Origin: Nostocales cyanobacterium LEGE 11386
GTDB lineage: Bacteria; Cyanobacteriota; Cyanobacteriia; Cyanobacteriales; Nostocaceae
Reading direction: 5' to 3'
Assembly (NCBI GenBank): GCA_015207155.1
Contig: JADEXK010000008.1
Span: forward strand, 57,278 to 121,277
DNA length: 64,000 bases
The translations under genes and the position numbers were made by a program. Under the pieces are notes generated by a model. It did no database searches, was not told where the DNA came from, and saw only the letters and a list, made by a program, of their open reading frames with translations. The first letter of the stretch is position 1, and the number at the start of each line of letters is the position of its first letter. Of this stretch, positions 27,769 through 36,864 are shown piece by piece.

Positions 27769-29013
27769 ATGGCAAAAGAACGCCCGCCACTAGAAGAGAT
27801 GACATTACGGCAACTACGCAAAGTTGCCAGCGAATATAGCATCTCTCGTTACAGCCGAATGCGTAAATCTCAACTACTGGCATCGATTCAAGAAGTCCAG
27901 CGCAGCAAAGTGTCGCTTAGCCCAACTCGTTCACTGGAGGCACAGGAAACCGTGGAAGCAGCAAAATTTGAATTAGGTCAAGAAGACCGGACTGGTGGTT
28001 CTCTGGCTGATGTTGATGAAGGACTGGCAGATTTACCAGCCGGTTATGGTGAAAGCCGGATTGTCCTTTTACCCCGCGATCCTCAGTGGGCTTATACTTA
28101 CTGGGATATTCCCAATGAACACAAAGCGGAACTAAGGCGGCAAGGGGGACAGCAACTAGCACTGCGAATCTATGATGTTACCGACATCAACCTTGACAAC
28201 CAAAGCCCCCACAGCATCCAAGAATATCCGGCTGACGAACTGGCCAGGGAATGGTACATCCCAATTCCCGTGAGCGATCGCGATTATGTTATCGATATCG
28301 GTTACCGTGCTGCTGATGGTCGTTGGTTGGTATTAGCTCGTTCTGCTAGAGTCCACATTCCTCCTGTATATCCATCTGACTGGATTGAAGATGTCTTCGT
28401 CACCGTCAACTTTGAAGAAGATTTACGTGGTAAGACCGTTTACGAATTAGTTCCTCCTGCCAAGAAGGTAGCAGCAGCAGCAGGAGTCAACGGGAACCCC
28501 ATCTACGACCAAATATTTGGCATGGCCGAATCTGCCGAAGCCCAACGCGTTGCTGGTTCTCTCTTCGGTTCCATGCAGCAAGTACCAGGTTCAGCACGTC
28601 CCGAACAAGCGATCAGTTCCTACGTTTTCCCATCTGGTGTAGGTATGTGGGCAGTTCCCACCGCTTCTGGTTTAACCATGTCTGGTGTAGGCATGTCAGG
28701 CGTTGGTTTCTCAGCTTCCGCCGTACCCATGCGTCCCCGCCAATTCTGGTTAGTTGCTGATGCTGAGTTAATTGTTTATGGTGCTACCGAACCTGATGCT
28801 ACTGTCACCATTGGTGGTCGTCCAATTAAGCTAAATCCAGATGGGACATTCCGCTTCCAAATGTCCTTCCAAGATGGTTTAATTGACTATCCAATTTTGG
28901 CGGTTGCGGCTGATGGTGAGCAAACACGATCAATTCACATGAAATTTAATCGTGAAACCCCGTCTCGCAATACCAACACTAAAGAAGAAGCTGTTGTAGA
29001 GTGGTTTTCCTAG
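27769..29013 (+). CDS. DUF4912 protein with N-terminal Rho-N/SAP-like domain
   Basis: A 414-residue cyanobacterial protein. Residues about 6-50 form a Rho N-terminal/SAP-like helical motif (MTLRQLRKVASEYSISRYSR), usually nucleic-acid binding. Residues about 95-215 are the DUF4912 domain (IVLLPRDPQWAYTYWDIP). After a glycine/methionine-rich linker (TMSGVGMSGVGFSASAVPMR), the end (about 325-385) resembles a second small beta domain (YGATEPDATVTIGGRPI). The start has a GGAG nine bases upstream. It is followed by a heptamer array and a good terminator, so it is a single-gene unit. Function undetermined in the literature I know. Confidence 0.85.
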   Translation: MAKERPPLEEMTLRQLRKVASEYSISRYSRMRKSQLLASIQEVQRSKVSLSPTRSLEAQETVEAAKFELGQEDRTGGSLADVDEGLADLPAGYGESRIVLLPRDPQWAYTYWDIPNEHKAELRRQGGQQLALRIYDVTDINLDNQSPHSIQEYPADELAREWYIPIPVSDRDYVIDIGYRAADGRWLVLARSARVHIPPVYPSDWIEDVFVTVNFEEDLRGKTVYELVPPAKKVAAAAGVNGNPIYDQIFGMAESAEAQRVAGSLFGSMQQVPGSARPEQAISSYVFPSGVGMWAVPTASGLTMSGVGMSGVGFSASAVPMRPRQFWLVADAELIVYGATEPDATVTIGGRPIKLNPDGTFRFQMSFQDGLIDYPILAVAADGEQTRSIHMKFNRETPSRNTNTKEEAVVEWFS

Positions 29014-29020
29014 AATACTA

Positions 29021-29053
29021 AAGTGCTGAGTGCTGAGTGCTGAGTGCTGAGTA
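29021..29053 (+). repeat. Heptamer tandem repeat (GTGCTGA type)
   Basis: Four GTGCTGA units right after the DUF4912 stop codon, facing the inverse array at 29234 with a terminator between them. Confidence 0.9.
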
Positions 29054-29101
29054 TAAACCCAGTTGCTTCCAGTTACTCCATGTCCTAAACATGGAATTAT
29101 T

Positions 29102-29136
29102 ACCCGCTACAGCAATGCTGTAGCGGGTTTTTTAGT
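29102..29136 (+). terminator. Rho-independent terminator of the DUF4912 gene
   Basis: acccgctacagcaatgctgtagcgggt is an 11-12 base-pair perfect stem with a tight loop, followed directly by tttttt. Confidence 0.92.
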
Positions 29137-29233
29137 CATGCTCTTTGGTAAGGCTACGGTATACGCACAATTGCATCATTCCCGCCTCCCAATGAATTGG
29201 GAGTCTCATAGCAAAAGTCCACTTTAGTGGACT

Positions 29234-29267
29234 TACTCAGCACTCAGCACTCAGCACTCAGCACTCT
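29234..29267. repeat. Heptamer tandem repeat (TCAGCAC type)
   Basis: Four to five TCAGCAC units ending just 2 bases before the stop codon of the minus-strand phosphoglucomutase gene. A perfect hairpin, aagtccactttagtggactt (29214-29233), abuts it. Confidence 0.9.
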
Positions 29268-29269
29268 AA

Positions 29270-30709
29270 CTATGACTCTGCCCAGGTTTTTGCCCAAGCA
29301 AGAGTTTGATGTACCTGCTCAAGGGTAGAAGCTTCGCAGTAGAGGCGTAACACTGGTTCAGTACCGCTAAACCGAATCATTAACCAGCTGTTGTCAGCTA
29401 GACGGAATTTATAGCCGTCAATTGTCTGGCAATCAACTACTGCTTTACCAGCAATTTCTGCTAATGGTTGGGTTTGCAGTTGTTGTAAAAGACGCGATCG
29501 CACTTCCATGCTGGCTAAGGGCAGATCAATGCGATCGTAGGCTGAGGTGAAACCTGTTTTTTCTTGCAATTGGCGATAATAATCGCTTAAATCTAGCCCA
29601 GATTCAACGATCGCCTCTAGCACGTACAGTGCTGAAAGCAGGGCATCGCGTTCGGGAATATGGCTACCATAGCCGATTCCTCCCGACTCTTCACCACCCA
29701 GCAATACATCTGCGGCTAACATTCTGTCGGCAATGTATTTGTAACCTACAGGTGTTTCAAACAACGCTAAGTTATGTAATGCTGCCACACGAGGAATTAA
29801 ATCAGAACCGCTTACAGTTTTGACAATTTCGCCGCTAAAGCCGCGCCGTAGGGTTAAGTGGTCGATTAATATCGGAATTAATATTTGGGAACTCAAAAAG
29901 TTACCTTCTCCGTCCACGGCGGCAATGCGATCGCAGTCTCCATCAAATACTAACCCCACCGCTAAACTTGATTTATCTGTTTGGCGGTGAGTCTTGATTA
30001 CCTCGAATAAACGAGAAAGATATTTTGGTAGAGGTTCTGGCGCACCACCGCCAAATAAAGGATCGCGATCGCTGTTGATTTCTTGGACACCATCGCCTAG
30101 TAGTTGCGCCAATCCGCCAGCCGCCGCACCGTGCATCACGTCAGCAAATAGTGTGAGTTTGCCAGAGGCGATCGCTTGACGAATTTTGGTGATATTAACT
30201 TTGCCTTCTAGTGCTGTGGTGTAACTAGGCCAGGGATTAAACTTTTCTTGTTTGCCAGGAGTGGCTACGGTCGGTACACCGTCAAATAACAAGGTTTCTA
30301 TTTCTTTTGTCACTTCTGGCGGTACTGAACCGCCAAAGGAACCCTTGACTTTTAATCCTAAATATGTACCAGGATTATGACTAGCTGTAATGACCAGCGC
30401 CCCCAAAGCATTAAGTTGTTTTGCTGCCCAACTAAAAGCTGGGGTTGGGGCATAGGTGTCGCTGAGTAAAACATCAAATCCAATTGCGGTGACCGCATCG
30501 GCGACAGCACGAGCAAAATCTTCTGCCATAAATCGGCGATCGTAGCCGATCACAATTGTCTGGCTACCTACTGTAGAAAAATATGTATTATATAATACTT
30601 TTGCAGCAACTGGCGCGACCAGGGCTAGGCGTTCAAAGGTGAACTCATCACCAATAACGCCCCGCCAGCCGTCTGTACCAAACTTAATGGAGTTAGCAGC
30701 AACTGGCAT
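29270..30709 (-). CDS. Phosphoglucomutase/phosphomannomutase family protein
   Basis: A 479-residue member of the alpha-D-phosphohexomutase family. The four sites are visible: the phosphoserine loop TASHNP (about 103-108), the metal loop DGDCDR (about 256-261), the sugar loop GEESGG (about 342-347) and the phosphate loop RFSGTEP (about 447-453). The enzyme interconverts hexose 1- and 6-phosphates for glycogen or sugar-nucleotide synthesis. Sequence alone does not separate glucose from mannose specificity. It is a single-gene unit on the minus strand, convergent with the DUF4912 gene. Complete. Confidence 0.92.
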   Translation of the reverse strand: MPVAANSIKFGTDGWRGVIGDEFTFERLALVAPVAAKVLYNTYFSTVGSQTIVIGYDRRFMAEDFARAVADAVTAIGFDVLLSDTYAPTPAFSWAAKQLNALGALVITASHNPGTYLGLKVKGSFGGSVPPEVTKEIETLLFDGVPTVATPGKQEKFNPWPSYTTALEGKVNITKIRQAIASGKLTLFADVMHGAAAGGLAQLLGDGVQEINSDRDPLFGGGAPEPLPKYLSRLFEVIKTHRQTDKSSLAVGLVFDGDCDRIAAVDGEGNFLSSQILIPILIDHLTLRRGFSGEIVKTVSGSDLIPRVAALHNLALFETPVGYKYIADRMLAADVLLGGEESGGIGYGSHIPERDALLSALYVLEAIVESGLDLSDYYRQLQEKTGFTSAYDRIDLPLASMEVRSRLLQQLQTQPLAEIAGKAVVDCQTIDGYKFRLADNSWLMIRFSGTEPVLRLYCEASTLEQVHQTLAWAKTWAES

Positions 30710-30894
30710 CGAGGTATCCTAACTGTGTACTTGAGGATTCTAGCATTTGTACAGTGTATAAAGTTAAAAAAAAATAAGTAAGTAATATCCTCTAGTTAAT
30801 GTGTGATTAATTACTATAAAGCATAGTGAGAATTTTTTGAGATTCTGAGAACACCTTGGTGGTAAAAGCTGGGAATTTAAAATCCCAAATTGGT

Positions 30895-32577
30895 TTAAGG
30901 ATTTGATTGTTGCAATGCTTGATTTAATTGGTCTGCTGACAACGACTTTAACAGACTGAGATTGAGAGGAGCTTGACTCAGATATTGAGCATAAGCTGGT
31001 TGGAGATAGATACTATATTCCGGGCGGTTGAGCAGATGAGTTTCCCAAAAAGCCACATTTAAAGCCTTGAGATAGGAATAAGCCGGCGCACGGTCTGGAC
31101 CTAGCAAGGCTGGCGGTATCGGTAACACATCATTTTCCGGAGTTGGTTCGGCAATCAAACTAAAGTGGGTAGCATTTTCGATTAAAGCTAAATACTTGTT
31201 AGGGGTAGCCAGCCAGGTGAAGGGGCGAATCTGCTCAGATACTACCGGAGTAGCAATATCTTGACTACCTGCTACCAGCATGACAGGAATTTGAATTTGA
31301 CTAATGCCGCTTTGACTGAAAATGGAGCTAGATAACGGATTAATGGCCAGGACTGCTTTAATGCGATCGTCTTTGAGTTCATAATTTACCGGGAGTAATT
31401 CAGTTGCTTGACACTGCAAAAAAAGCGACAAATTAAAAGAGGAAATGCCAGGATTACAGTCTTGTTGCAGTTGTTCAAAGTTAATATTTGCTCCGGCCAA
31501 AGTCAAAACAGTGTACCCACCAAACGAATGACCAATGGCCCCGACTTGCTGAAGATTAAGTTTTCCTTGGAGACGAGGATTTGACTTTGCCATCATCTCG
31601 AGTTCATCAAGGAGAAACTTGATATCCAAAGGTCGGTTGATAAATTCTTTTGCTTCTAGTGGCCCTGCCAAACCTGTCAAGTAGCGCTGCACACGCTCGG
31701 CATTACTACCAGGATGTTCCAGTACAGCTACAGCAAAACCGTAAGATGCTAAATGTTCGGCCAAATAAGCCAAAGCAAAACGATCTGAAGCAACGCCATG
31801 AGAAATGACAATTACAGGAAAGGGAGGTGAGGGATCGGCTTGGCTGCTTCTGGATGTGGCTTCTGGCAAATAGAGATCCATCGGCATCACGCGATCGCGC
31901 TGAAAATCTCTGAGTATAAATTCCTGGCGTTGCCAAGTAAATGAACCAGGCGATCGCAAATCTGGCTGTTGAGAAAAGTCAACAACCGTCTTGGCAGTTG
32001 CAGTGTTAGGCGTAGCGCTTAACAATACAGAACGCATCGCTTCTTGTTGAACCCAAGCAACCACCTCATCCCTTTTTTTCAGTACTTGAGACAAATCATC
32101 GACTATCTTCAGCCCTGCTGTAAAATTTAGGCGTATAGTACGCGAGGGAAACTTACGCAGCAAATTTACAACTGTTAAGCCTTCTGGATCAGCAGCAGCC
32201 AAGATTAAAGCCCCTCGTAGGGCATAAAAACCATTTTGGCGAGAATCGGTGAGCAGTAAATCTCCCAAACGTTGTACAACATCTTCGCCTATGGGTGAGT
32301 AAGTAACTTGTGATACAAGGGTGGGCGTGACATTGAAACGTTGCTGGAGTAGCTCCCGTAACTGAGCTAGTTGTTGAGGATTGGTACGGCTGGCATAAAA
32401 CGCCAATTCATCAGTGATTTTGCCTTCTTTCGCAAAAATTTCTAAAGAGTCAACGCTGAGAGAAAACTCTCCAAAGGGAGGGTAAAAAAAGCTAATGCGC
32501 TCAGCGCTTAGTCCAGGAGTAGCAGTTAGCAATGTAGATAGCAGCCCGAAACTCAGATATCTCAAAAATTTTTTCAT
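30895..32577 (-). CDS. Secreted alpha/beta hydrolase with DUF1400-type N-terminus (paralogue)
   Basis: A 560-residue paralogue of the protein at 15801. ATG 32577 gives a normal signal peptide (KKFLRYLSFGLLSTLLTATP). The next region, FFYPPFGEFSLSVDSLEIFA, matches the DUF1400-type N-terminus. The hydrolase domain has VISHGVASDRF (about 258-268), nucleophile elbow GHSFGGYT (about 350-357) and late acid/base motifs GSQDIATP and NATHFSL. Export to the periplasm or outside is predicted, and the substrate is unknown. It stands alone between the mutase gene and a divergent MFS gene. Confidence 0.83.
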   Translation of the reverse strand: MKKFLRYLSFGLLSTLLTATPGLSAERISFFYPPFGEFSLSVDSLEIFAKEGKITDELAFYASRTNPQQLAQLRELLQQRFNVTPTLVSQVTYSPIGEDVVQRLGDLLLTDSRQNGFYALRGALILAAADPEGLTVVNLLRKFPSRTIRLNFTAGLKIVDDLSQVLKKRDEVVAWVQQEAMRSVLLSATPNTATAKTVVDFSQQPDLRSPGSFTWQRQEFILRDFQRDRVMPMDLYLPEATSRSSQADPSPPFPVIVISHGVASDRFALAYLAEHLASYGFAVAVLEHPGSNAERVQRYLTGLAGPLEAKEFINRPLDIKFLLDELEMMAKSNPRLQGKLNLQQVGAIGHSFGGYTVLTLAGANINFEQLQQDCNPGISSFNLSLFLQCQATELLPVNYELKDDRIKAVLAINPLSSSIFSQSGISQIQIPVMLVAGSQDIATPVVSEQIRPFTWLATPNKYLALIENATHFSLIAEPTPENDVLPIPPALLGPDRAPAYSYLKALNVAFWETHLLNRPEYSIYLQPAYAQYLSQAPLNLSLLKSLSADQLNQALQQSNP

Positions 32578-32846
32578 TAAAACCGCCCCCTGTATATCCC
32601 ATCTAAACAAGTTTGGGTGGAGAGGAAAGCAAGGCAGGATCTGTGCCGCTTTCCTGTTTACTGTGGTTACTCATATCAAATAGACTACAAGCAGAAGAAA
32701 GCAAGTACTTACACTCATAGTCTTACATATACTCAGTAAACCACGCTGAAATAAATTATGGGCTAGGAGATTGCAACCAGTAGCATGATAATTAATTAAA
32801 GAGAATTCACAAATTAAACTAACAACCTAAAAGTTATATATTACTA

Positions 32847-34034
32847 ATGAATCAAAAATTGTGGATTACAGCTTTAATTGCCTTTATTAATTCCCTCAGT
32901 TTTACAATTTTAATTCCCATTATTTATCTGTATGGAAAACAATTTAATCTTAGCGATTTTCAGACCAGTTTGTTATTTTCGACTTATTCCATAGCTCAGT
33001 TTTTTGCGACTCCCGTTATTGGTAAACTATCGGATCGCTTTGGACGCAAGCCATTACTGATTATTAGTTTAGCTGGAACTGTAATTGCAAATTTAATTGC
33101 TGGCACTGCCACAACGGCAGGTATTTTGTTTTTAGCACGATTTTTAGATGGCATTACTGGTGGTAACACTTCTGTTGCTCAAGCCATTATTTCCGATGTT
33201 ACTACTCCAGAAAATCGGGCCAAAGGTTTTGGAATTTATGGAGCAGCATTTGGGTTAGGCTTTGTATTAGGCCCAGCCACGAGTTTGTTAGCTCAGCAGA
33301 TTTCTTTGGGAGCGGCTTTTTTAGTTTCGGCAGTAATGGCACTGTTGGCTTTAATATTAACAAACTTTCTATTACCAGAAACTCTGCCAAAAAAGGCTGA
33401 TAAATCGCAAAATATATTTGACCTAGGCTTAGGTAATTTAATTACAGGTCTAGCTATACCTAAAATTGGTGTACTTCTATTCATCAACTTTTTTATTGGC
33501 ACTACTTTTACAATTTTCACTTATGCCTTTCAACCCTATTTTATTAATGTATTGGATCAAAATAGTCAGTCTTTAACATTGATGTTTTTATTGTTTGGTG
33601 TGCTAGGTGTGATTATGCAGACTTGGGGAGTTGCAATGCTTAGTCGTCAATTCAATATAATTAATATATTATTTTTAGCTTTATTAGTCCGCAGTTTATC
33701 ATTTATGCTAATGCCGGTTTGGTCAAACATTATTTATTTTGTGGTAATTAGCATACTTTTTTCCCTATTTAATTCTTTAGTTCAACCTATGATCAACACC
33801 TTAATTTCTCTTAATGCTCAACCGCAAGAACAAGGAACCGCCATTGGTTTAAATTCATCTTATTTAAGTATCTCTAATGGCATTGGGCCTGTAATTGCCG
33901 GATTACTAATTGATCAATCTTATCCCCAAACCTATGGTTATCCATTATATTTAGCAGGAATGCTGACCTTTTTAGTATTATTATTAGCAATATTTACTCA
34001 AAAAAGATACACACCTCAATTTAAATCAAGGTGA
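32847..34034 (+). CDS. MFS transporter (drug-exporter type)
   Basis: A 395-residue protein with about 12 hydrophobic segments. The MFS signature is in the 2-3 loop (GKLSDRFGRKPLL, about 58-70), and the drug:H+ antiporter-type motif C appears as GAAFGLGFVLGP (about 130-141). It most resembles tetracycline-resistance-type (TetA-like) exporters, but the substrate cannot be read from sequence. The gene is AT-rich with a weak upstream ribosome site. It is divergent from the hydrolase gene and convergent with the DUF2382 gene at 34087, with only 52 bases between them. Confidence 0.88.
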   Translation: MNQKLWITALIAFINSLSFTILIPIIYLYGKQFNLSDFQTSLLFSTYSIAQFFATPVIGKLSDRFGRKPLLIISLAGTVIANLIAGTATTAGILFLARFLDGITGGNTSVAQAIISDVTTPENRAKGFGIYGAAFGLGFVLGPATSLLAQQISLGAAFLVSAVMALLALILTNFLLPETLPKKADKSQNIFDLGLGNLITGLAIPKIGVLLFINFFIGTTFTIFTYAFQPYFINVLDQNSQSLTLMFLLFGVLGVIMQTWGVAMLSRQFNIINILFLALLVRSLSFMLMPVWSNIIYFVVISILFSLFNSLVQPMINTLISLNAQPQEQGTAIGLNSSYLSISNGIGPVIAGLLIDQSYPQTYGYPLYLAGMLTFLVLLLAIFTQKRYTPQFKSR

Positions 34035-34086
34035 GTATTACTGCATATATTATTCCAGCCTAACTAAGCAGTATTAGTGTATAAGA

Positions 34087-34968
34087 TTATTTTTCAGGCT
34101 GGGTTTTTTGACCTCGAGAACAACGGTCAAACCACTCCTGGTATTTTTTCTGTAGCGACTCATTAGCCACAGCAATTGTAATTTTCACCTGCTTACATCC
34201 GTGGTCTTTTTCGAGAGCGATCGCATTTAAAAGTAAACTGGCAATTTTTGGTGAACTAAATACACCATTCACTGTTAAGCTACCATCAAAAATTACCTCT
34301 TCAGGTCTTTCTCCTGCAATCAATTCAAAACCAGAAATTTCCCCTTGCCCTAAATCAATTTCTGCAAGTTGTCTATTTTCTGGGCTAACTTGTTCTACAA
34401 TTAATTTTTCTCGCCGGACGGGTACTTGTACCATCCGAGTTTCAATTTCTTTGCGAACAATCACCTCACCAAGTTTATGTTTGCTGCTGTCAGCTATCAG
34501 TCGCTCTTCTATTAACCGAATAATATTTTCTTCATCAACTTCTGAATTTGCTGACTCAACTTGACTTGGGATAATTTGGCTATTCGTATTTAACTCAGTT
34601 GAGTTATCCGATATTTTTTGTTCGCCTGGTGTTCCTGTTCCTAAATATTCAGGCATAAACTCTATTTCTGATTTGTCTAGGTCTATGAAAACAGATTGAG
34701 CTTCATTATCAATTTTATTGACTTTTTGGCTCCACAATAGGAATAAACGATGTTCATTTACTGATCGCGTGTCTTGCTGTTGAGATATTACAAGGTTTAG
34801 CCGATGATTAGCATTCAAAATAATATTCTTGACTTTGCCTATTAGTTGGCCTTGCCTGTCTATTACAGCAAAGTTTTGCACCTTGTTTTTCAATGTTTCT
34901 AGCAGGGTGTTTACACTAGTTTTTTGGTTGACTTGTTTAAGGTTATTCGCCATCGGTTGGCTATTCAT
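34087..34968 (-). CDS. DUF2382-domain protein with PRC-barrel-like N-terminus
   Basis: A 293-residue protein. Residues about 25-110 look like a PRC-barrel (FAVIDRQGQLIGKVKNIIL), a linker follows, and residues about 149-205 are a DUF2382 block (IIRLIEERLIADSSKHKLGE... VPVRREKLIVEQV). The C-terminal 80 residues are unlike those of its two neighbours at 35373 and 36865. DUF2382 proteins are linked to stress responses in cyanobacteria and other bacteria, but no mechanism is established. The three form a same-strand group with long gaps, so each probably has its own promoter. Confidence 0.78.
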   Translation of the reverse strand: MNSQPMANNLKQVNQKTSVNTLLETLKNKVQNFAVIDRQGQLIGKVKNIILNANHRLNLVISQQQDTRSVNEHRLFLLWSQKVNKIDNEAQSVFIDLDKSEIEFMPEYLGTGTPGEQKISDNSTELNTNSQIIPSQVESANSEVDEENIIRLIEERLIADSSKHKLGEVIVRKEIETRMVQVPVRREKLIVEQVSPENRQLAEIDLGQGEISGFELIAGERPEEVIFDGSLTVNGVFSSPKIASLLLNAIALEKDHGCKQVKITIAVANESLQKKYQEWFDRCSRGQKTQPEK

Positions 34969-35031
34969 AATTAAGATTGATTAATTACTTTTATAAAAAT
35001 TAGTTATTTTTTATCCTTTTGAGTGATTACA

Positions 35032-35067
35032 AGTACAGGTAAAGCTGAGGAAAGCCCTACCTGTACT
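35032..35067. repeat. Perfect 10-bp inverted repeat
   Basis: agtacaggta (35032-35041) and tacctgtact (35058-35067) pair perfectly around 16 bases, about 65 bases upstream of the start of the gene at 34968. It could be an operator or a weak terminator for the gene at 35373; there is no T-run. Confidence 0.5.
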
Positions 35068-35112
35068 ATCCCTAATTAGTAATTAGCTCACGAGTGATTA
35101 CTATGTTTGTAT

Positions 35113-35201
35113 AGCAGTTGCTACATAGCTTAGGACATAAACTAATCATCAAATCTGGACATCAAGAGATTTTCTAGTATGAGCATTTCCCCTGCTATCT
35201 T
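35113..35201. repeat. Dispersed repeat, copy 2 (related to 13239-13329)
   Basis: Starts tagcagttgctacatagctt, then acataaactaatca, and ends cccctgctatc, paralleling the element at 13231-13351. The inverted ends of copy 1 are not preserved here. Confidence 0.65.
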
Positions 35202-35369
35202 AGAGGTTGTCTTAAAAGGGTATCTCTAGTCATATTGTATGTAGCTTGCTTCCCGTAGGGTACGCAGCGTAGCAAAGTGAAATACCTCAGTATGTCGGCA
35301 AAAGCCCAGATTTTACGTTCCACTCAGAATGACAAAATTATACCCTCTTAGACTTTTTAAACATCCTCT
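35202..35369. mobile_element. Probable MITE-like element
   Basis: Left end agaggttgtcttaaaagggta (from 35202) and right end taccctcttagactttttaa...catcctct (to 35369) are imperfect inverted copies. The interior has the Nostoc-type cgtagggtacgcagcgtagc repeat. Non-coding. It abuts the stop codon of the gene at 35373. Confidence 0.5.
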
Positions 35370-35372
35370 GAG

Positions 35373-36233
35373 TTAGCGCTCTTCAACTGGAAGATTAGGA
35401 GCATTCACATCTAACTCTTCACGACGTACAGTTTCTTGAGTTTCCACTGTATCTTTCTCTACAACTTTCTTAACTCTGACTTCTTCACGTAAAACTGCTT
35501 CTTTGCGAACGTCAGCCGTTTCTTCATGGAGTTCTACACGAGCAACTTCGCCTTCACGGAAGTTAGCTTCGCTGCTAGAAACAACTCTACCAGCGTCGTC
35601 TGGAGTTATGCGCTCAATTACAACATGTTCTCTTTCTACCGGTACTGAAACTCTAGCAGTTTCACTTTCGACGTGCTTACCAACTGCTACTTCACCAGTT
35701 TTCTGCCGTCTCTTATTAGCAATTAGCCGTTCTTCATATAGTCTTAGGGTTTGATGATCTTGCTCATTTAATCCATACAAAGAAGGTTCGTGTTCATAAG
35801 TATAGGTGTCACGGCTATAGGTTGGTGTAGTTGTCGGCATCGGGGTTGATGCTTCTACAGGTCTAGTTTGGTATTTAGGATCGCGATAAACTCCGCGTAC
35901 CCGTTCTTCATAGTCGTAATCAAGTATGCGTCCTTCTTCAAACTCTGGCAAAGCTTCAGCTTGCTCTCTAGTCATGCCAATGGTGTAGACGCGATTAGCA
36001 TTATAGTCAATGCGGGAACGACCAACCGGTAATAATACTTTTTTACCAAAGATCCAGAAACCTAAGTCAACCACCAGATAGCGAAAATGACCTTCATCAT
36101 CAACTAGAATGTCACTAACAGTGCCTATTTTCTCATCAGTTCTTTCTGTATAAACACCAAATCCTTTAATATCATTACCTTGAAAACTATCGCGGTAATT
36201 TGGATCAAAATCTACTAATTTGTGGAGAGTCAT
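35373..36233 (-). CDS. PRC-barrel + DUF2382 protein
   Basis: A 286-residue protein. Residues about 1-105 form a PRC-barrel (KIGTVSDILVDDEGHFRYLV, VGRSRIDYN). Residues about 155-275 are a DUF2382 domain built of charged repeats (QTLRLYEERLIANKRRQKTGEVAVGKH, then VSVPVEREHVVIER and KEAVLREEVRVKK). It is a close paralogue of the gene at 36865, with the same order and similar length. Start ATG 36233 opens the conserved LHKLVDFDPNYRDSFQG. Family members are abundant in desiccation- and salt-tolerant bacteria; the molecular role is unknown. Confidence 0.85.
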   Translation of the reverse strand: MTLHKLVDFDPNYRDSFQGNDIKGFGVYTERTDEKIGTVSDILVDDEGHFRYLVVDLGFWIFGKKVLLPVGRSRIDYNANRVYTIGMTREQAEALPEFEEGRILDYDYEERVRGVYRDPKYQTRPVEASTPMPTTTPTYSRDTYTYEHEPSLYGLNEQDHQTLRLYEERLIANKRRQKTGEVAVGKHVESETARVSVPVEREHVVIERITPDDAGRVVSSSEANFREGEVARVELHEETADVRKEAVLREEVRVKKVVEKDTVETQETVRREELDVNAPNLPVEER

Positions 36234-36414
36234 TATATCTTACCTCTAAATTTCCAAGCCATCTCTTACTTAAATAAGATAAATATTTACACAAGGTTTT
36301 ACCTCCTTCTTTTGACTTAATTTCCTCAATTTATTGATATCCAAAGTTATAGATATTTTGTGATATCAAGAATCGAAATTCACTATAATAATTCTGCATA
36401 TTTAATTTAACGTA

Positions 36415-36766
36415 AATTCGATGAACCTCACCCCAACCCCTCTGTAACACCCAGCAACGGTGTACACACAAGTCTGTTCACCTTATCTTGTAGTCTTTTG
36501 ATCCCCCCTAACCCCCCTTAAAAAAGGGGGAATTAGAATCAAAGTCCCCCTTTTGAAGGGGGATTTAGGGGGATTCAGATGATTTGTGTGTACAAGGTAG
36601 GTGACACCCAGAGGGGCAAAAATCTCCCTGGTTTTGAACTAAAAATCAAGGTTTTAAAGCCTCTACGCCACTTGCTACAACGCGGTGAACCCGTGCAACG
36701 CAGGCTCCTCCTTGCAGGGGAGAAATTTGGAGAGGGGGTTTTGATATTTGTCGAACTCACGTTAAT
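36415..36766. repeat. Dispersed intergenic repeat, copy 2, interrupted by a nested element
   Basis: This is the inverse of 27480-27680. It contains taacgtaaattcgatgaacc, gccacttgctacaacgcgg, ggctcctccttgcagg and ttgtcgaactcacgttaa in the mirrored order. It is split by the element at 36455-36603. Short open frames over it are repeat sequence, not genes. Confidence 0.8.
36455..36603. mobile_element. Nested MITE-like element with 8-bp target duplication
   Basis: A 149-base element flanked on both sides by acacccag (36447-36454 and 36604-36611). Inverted copies tgtacacacaa (36461-36471) and ttgtgtgtaca (36584-36594) lie near its ends, and the interior is a long hairpin of cccccttaaaaaaggggg type. 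It interrupts the repeat that is intact at 27480. No transposase inside. Confidence 0.75.
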
Positions 36767-36864
36767 TTAAATGAACACATTTGAAAGTACAGACAGAGGT
36801 AAAATATACCCTGCCTGCACGGCTTTTCATATCCATCTACACAACAAATTCTTTATACAGCGAC

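Noticed and set aside
36575..36770. Open frames of about 62 codons on both strands
   Set aside because: They lie inside the composite repeat and nested element, with no ribosome site, and mirror the 27.5-kb repeat.
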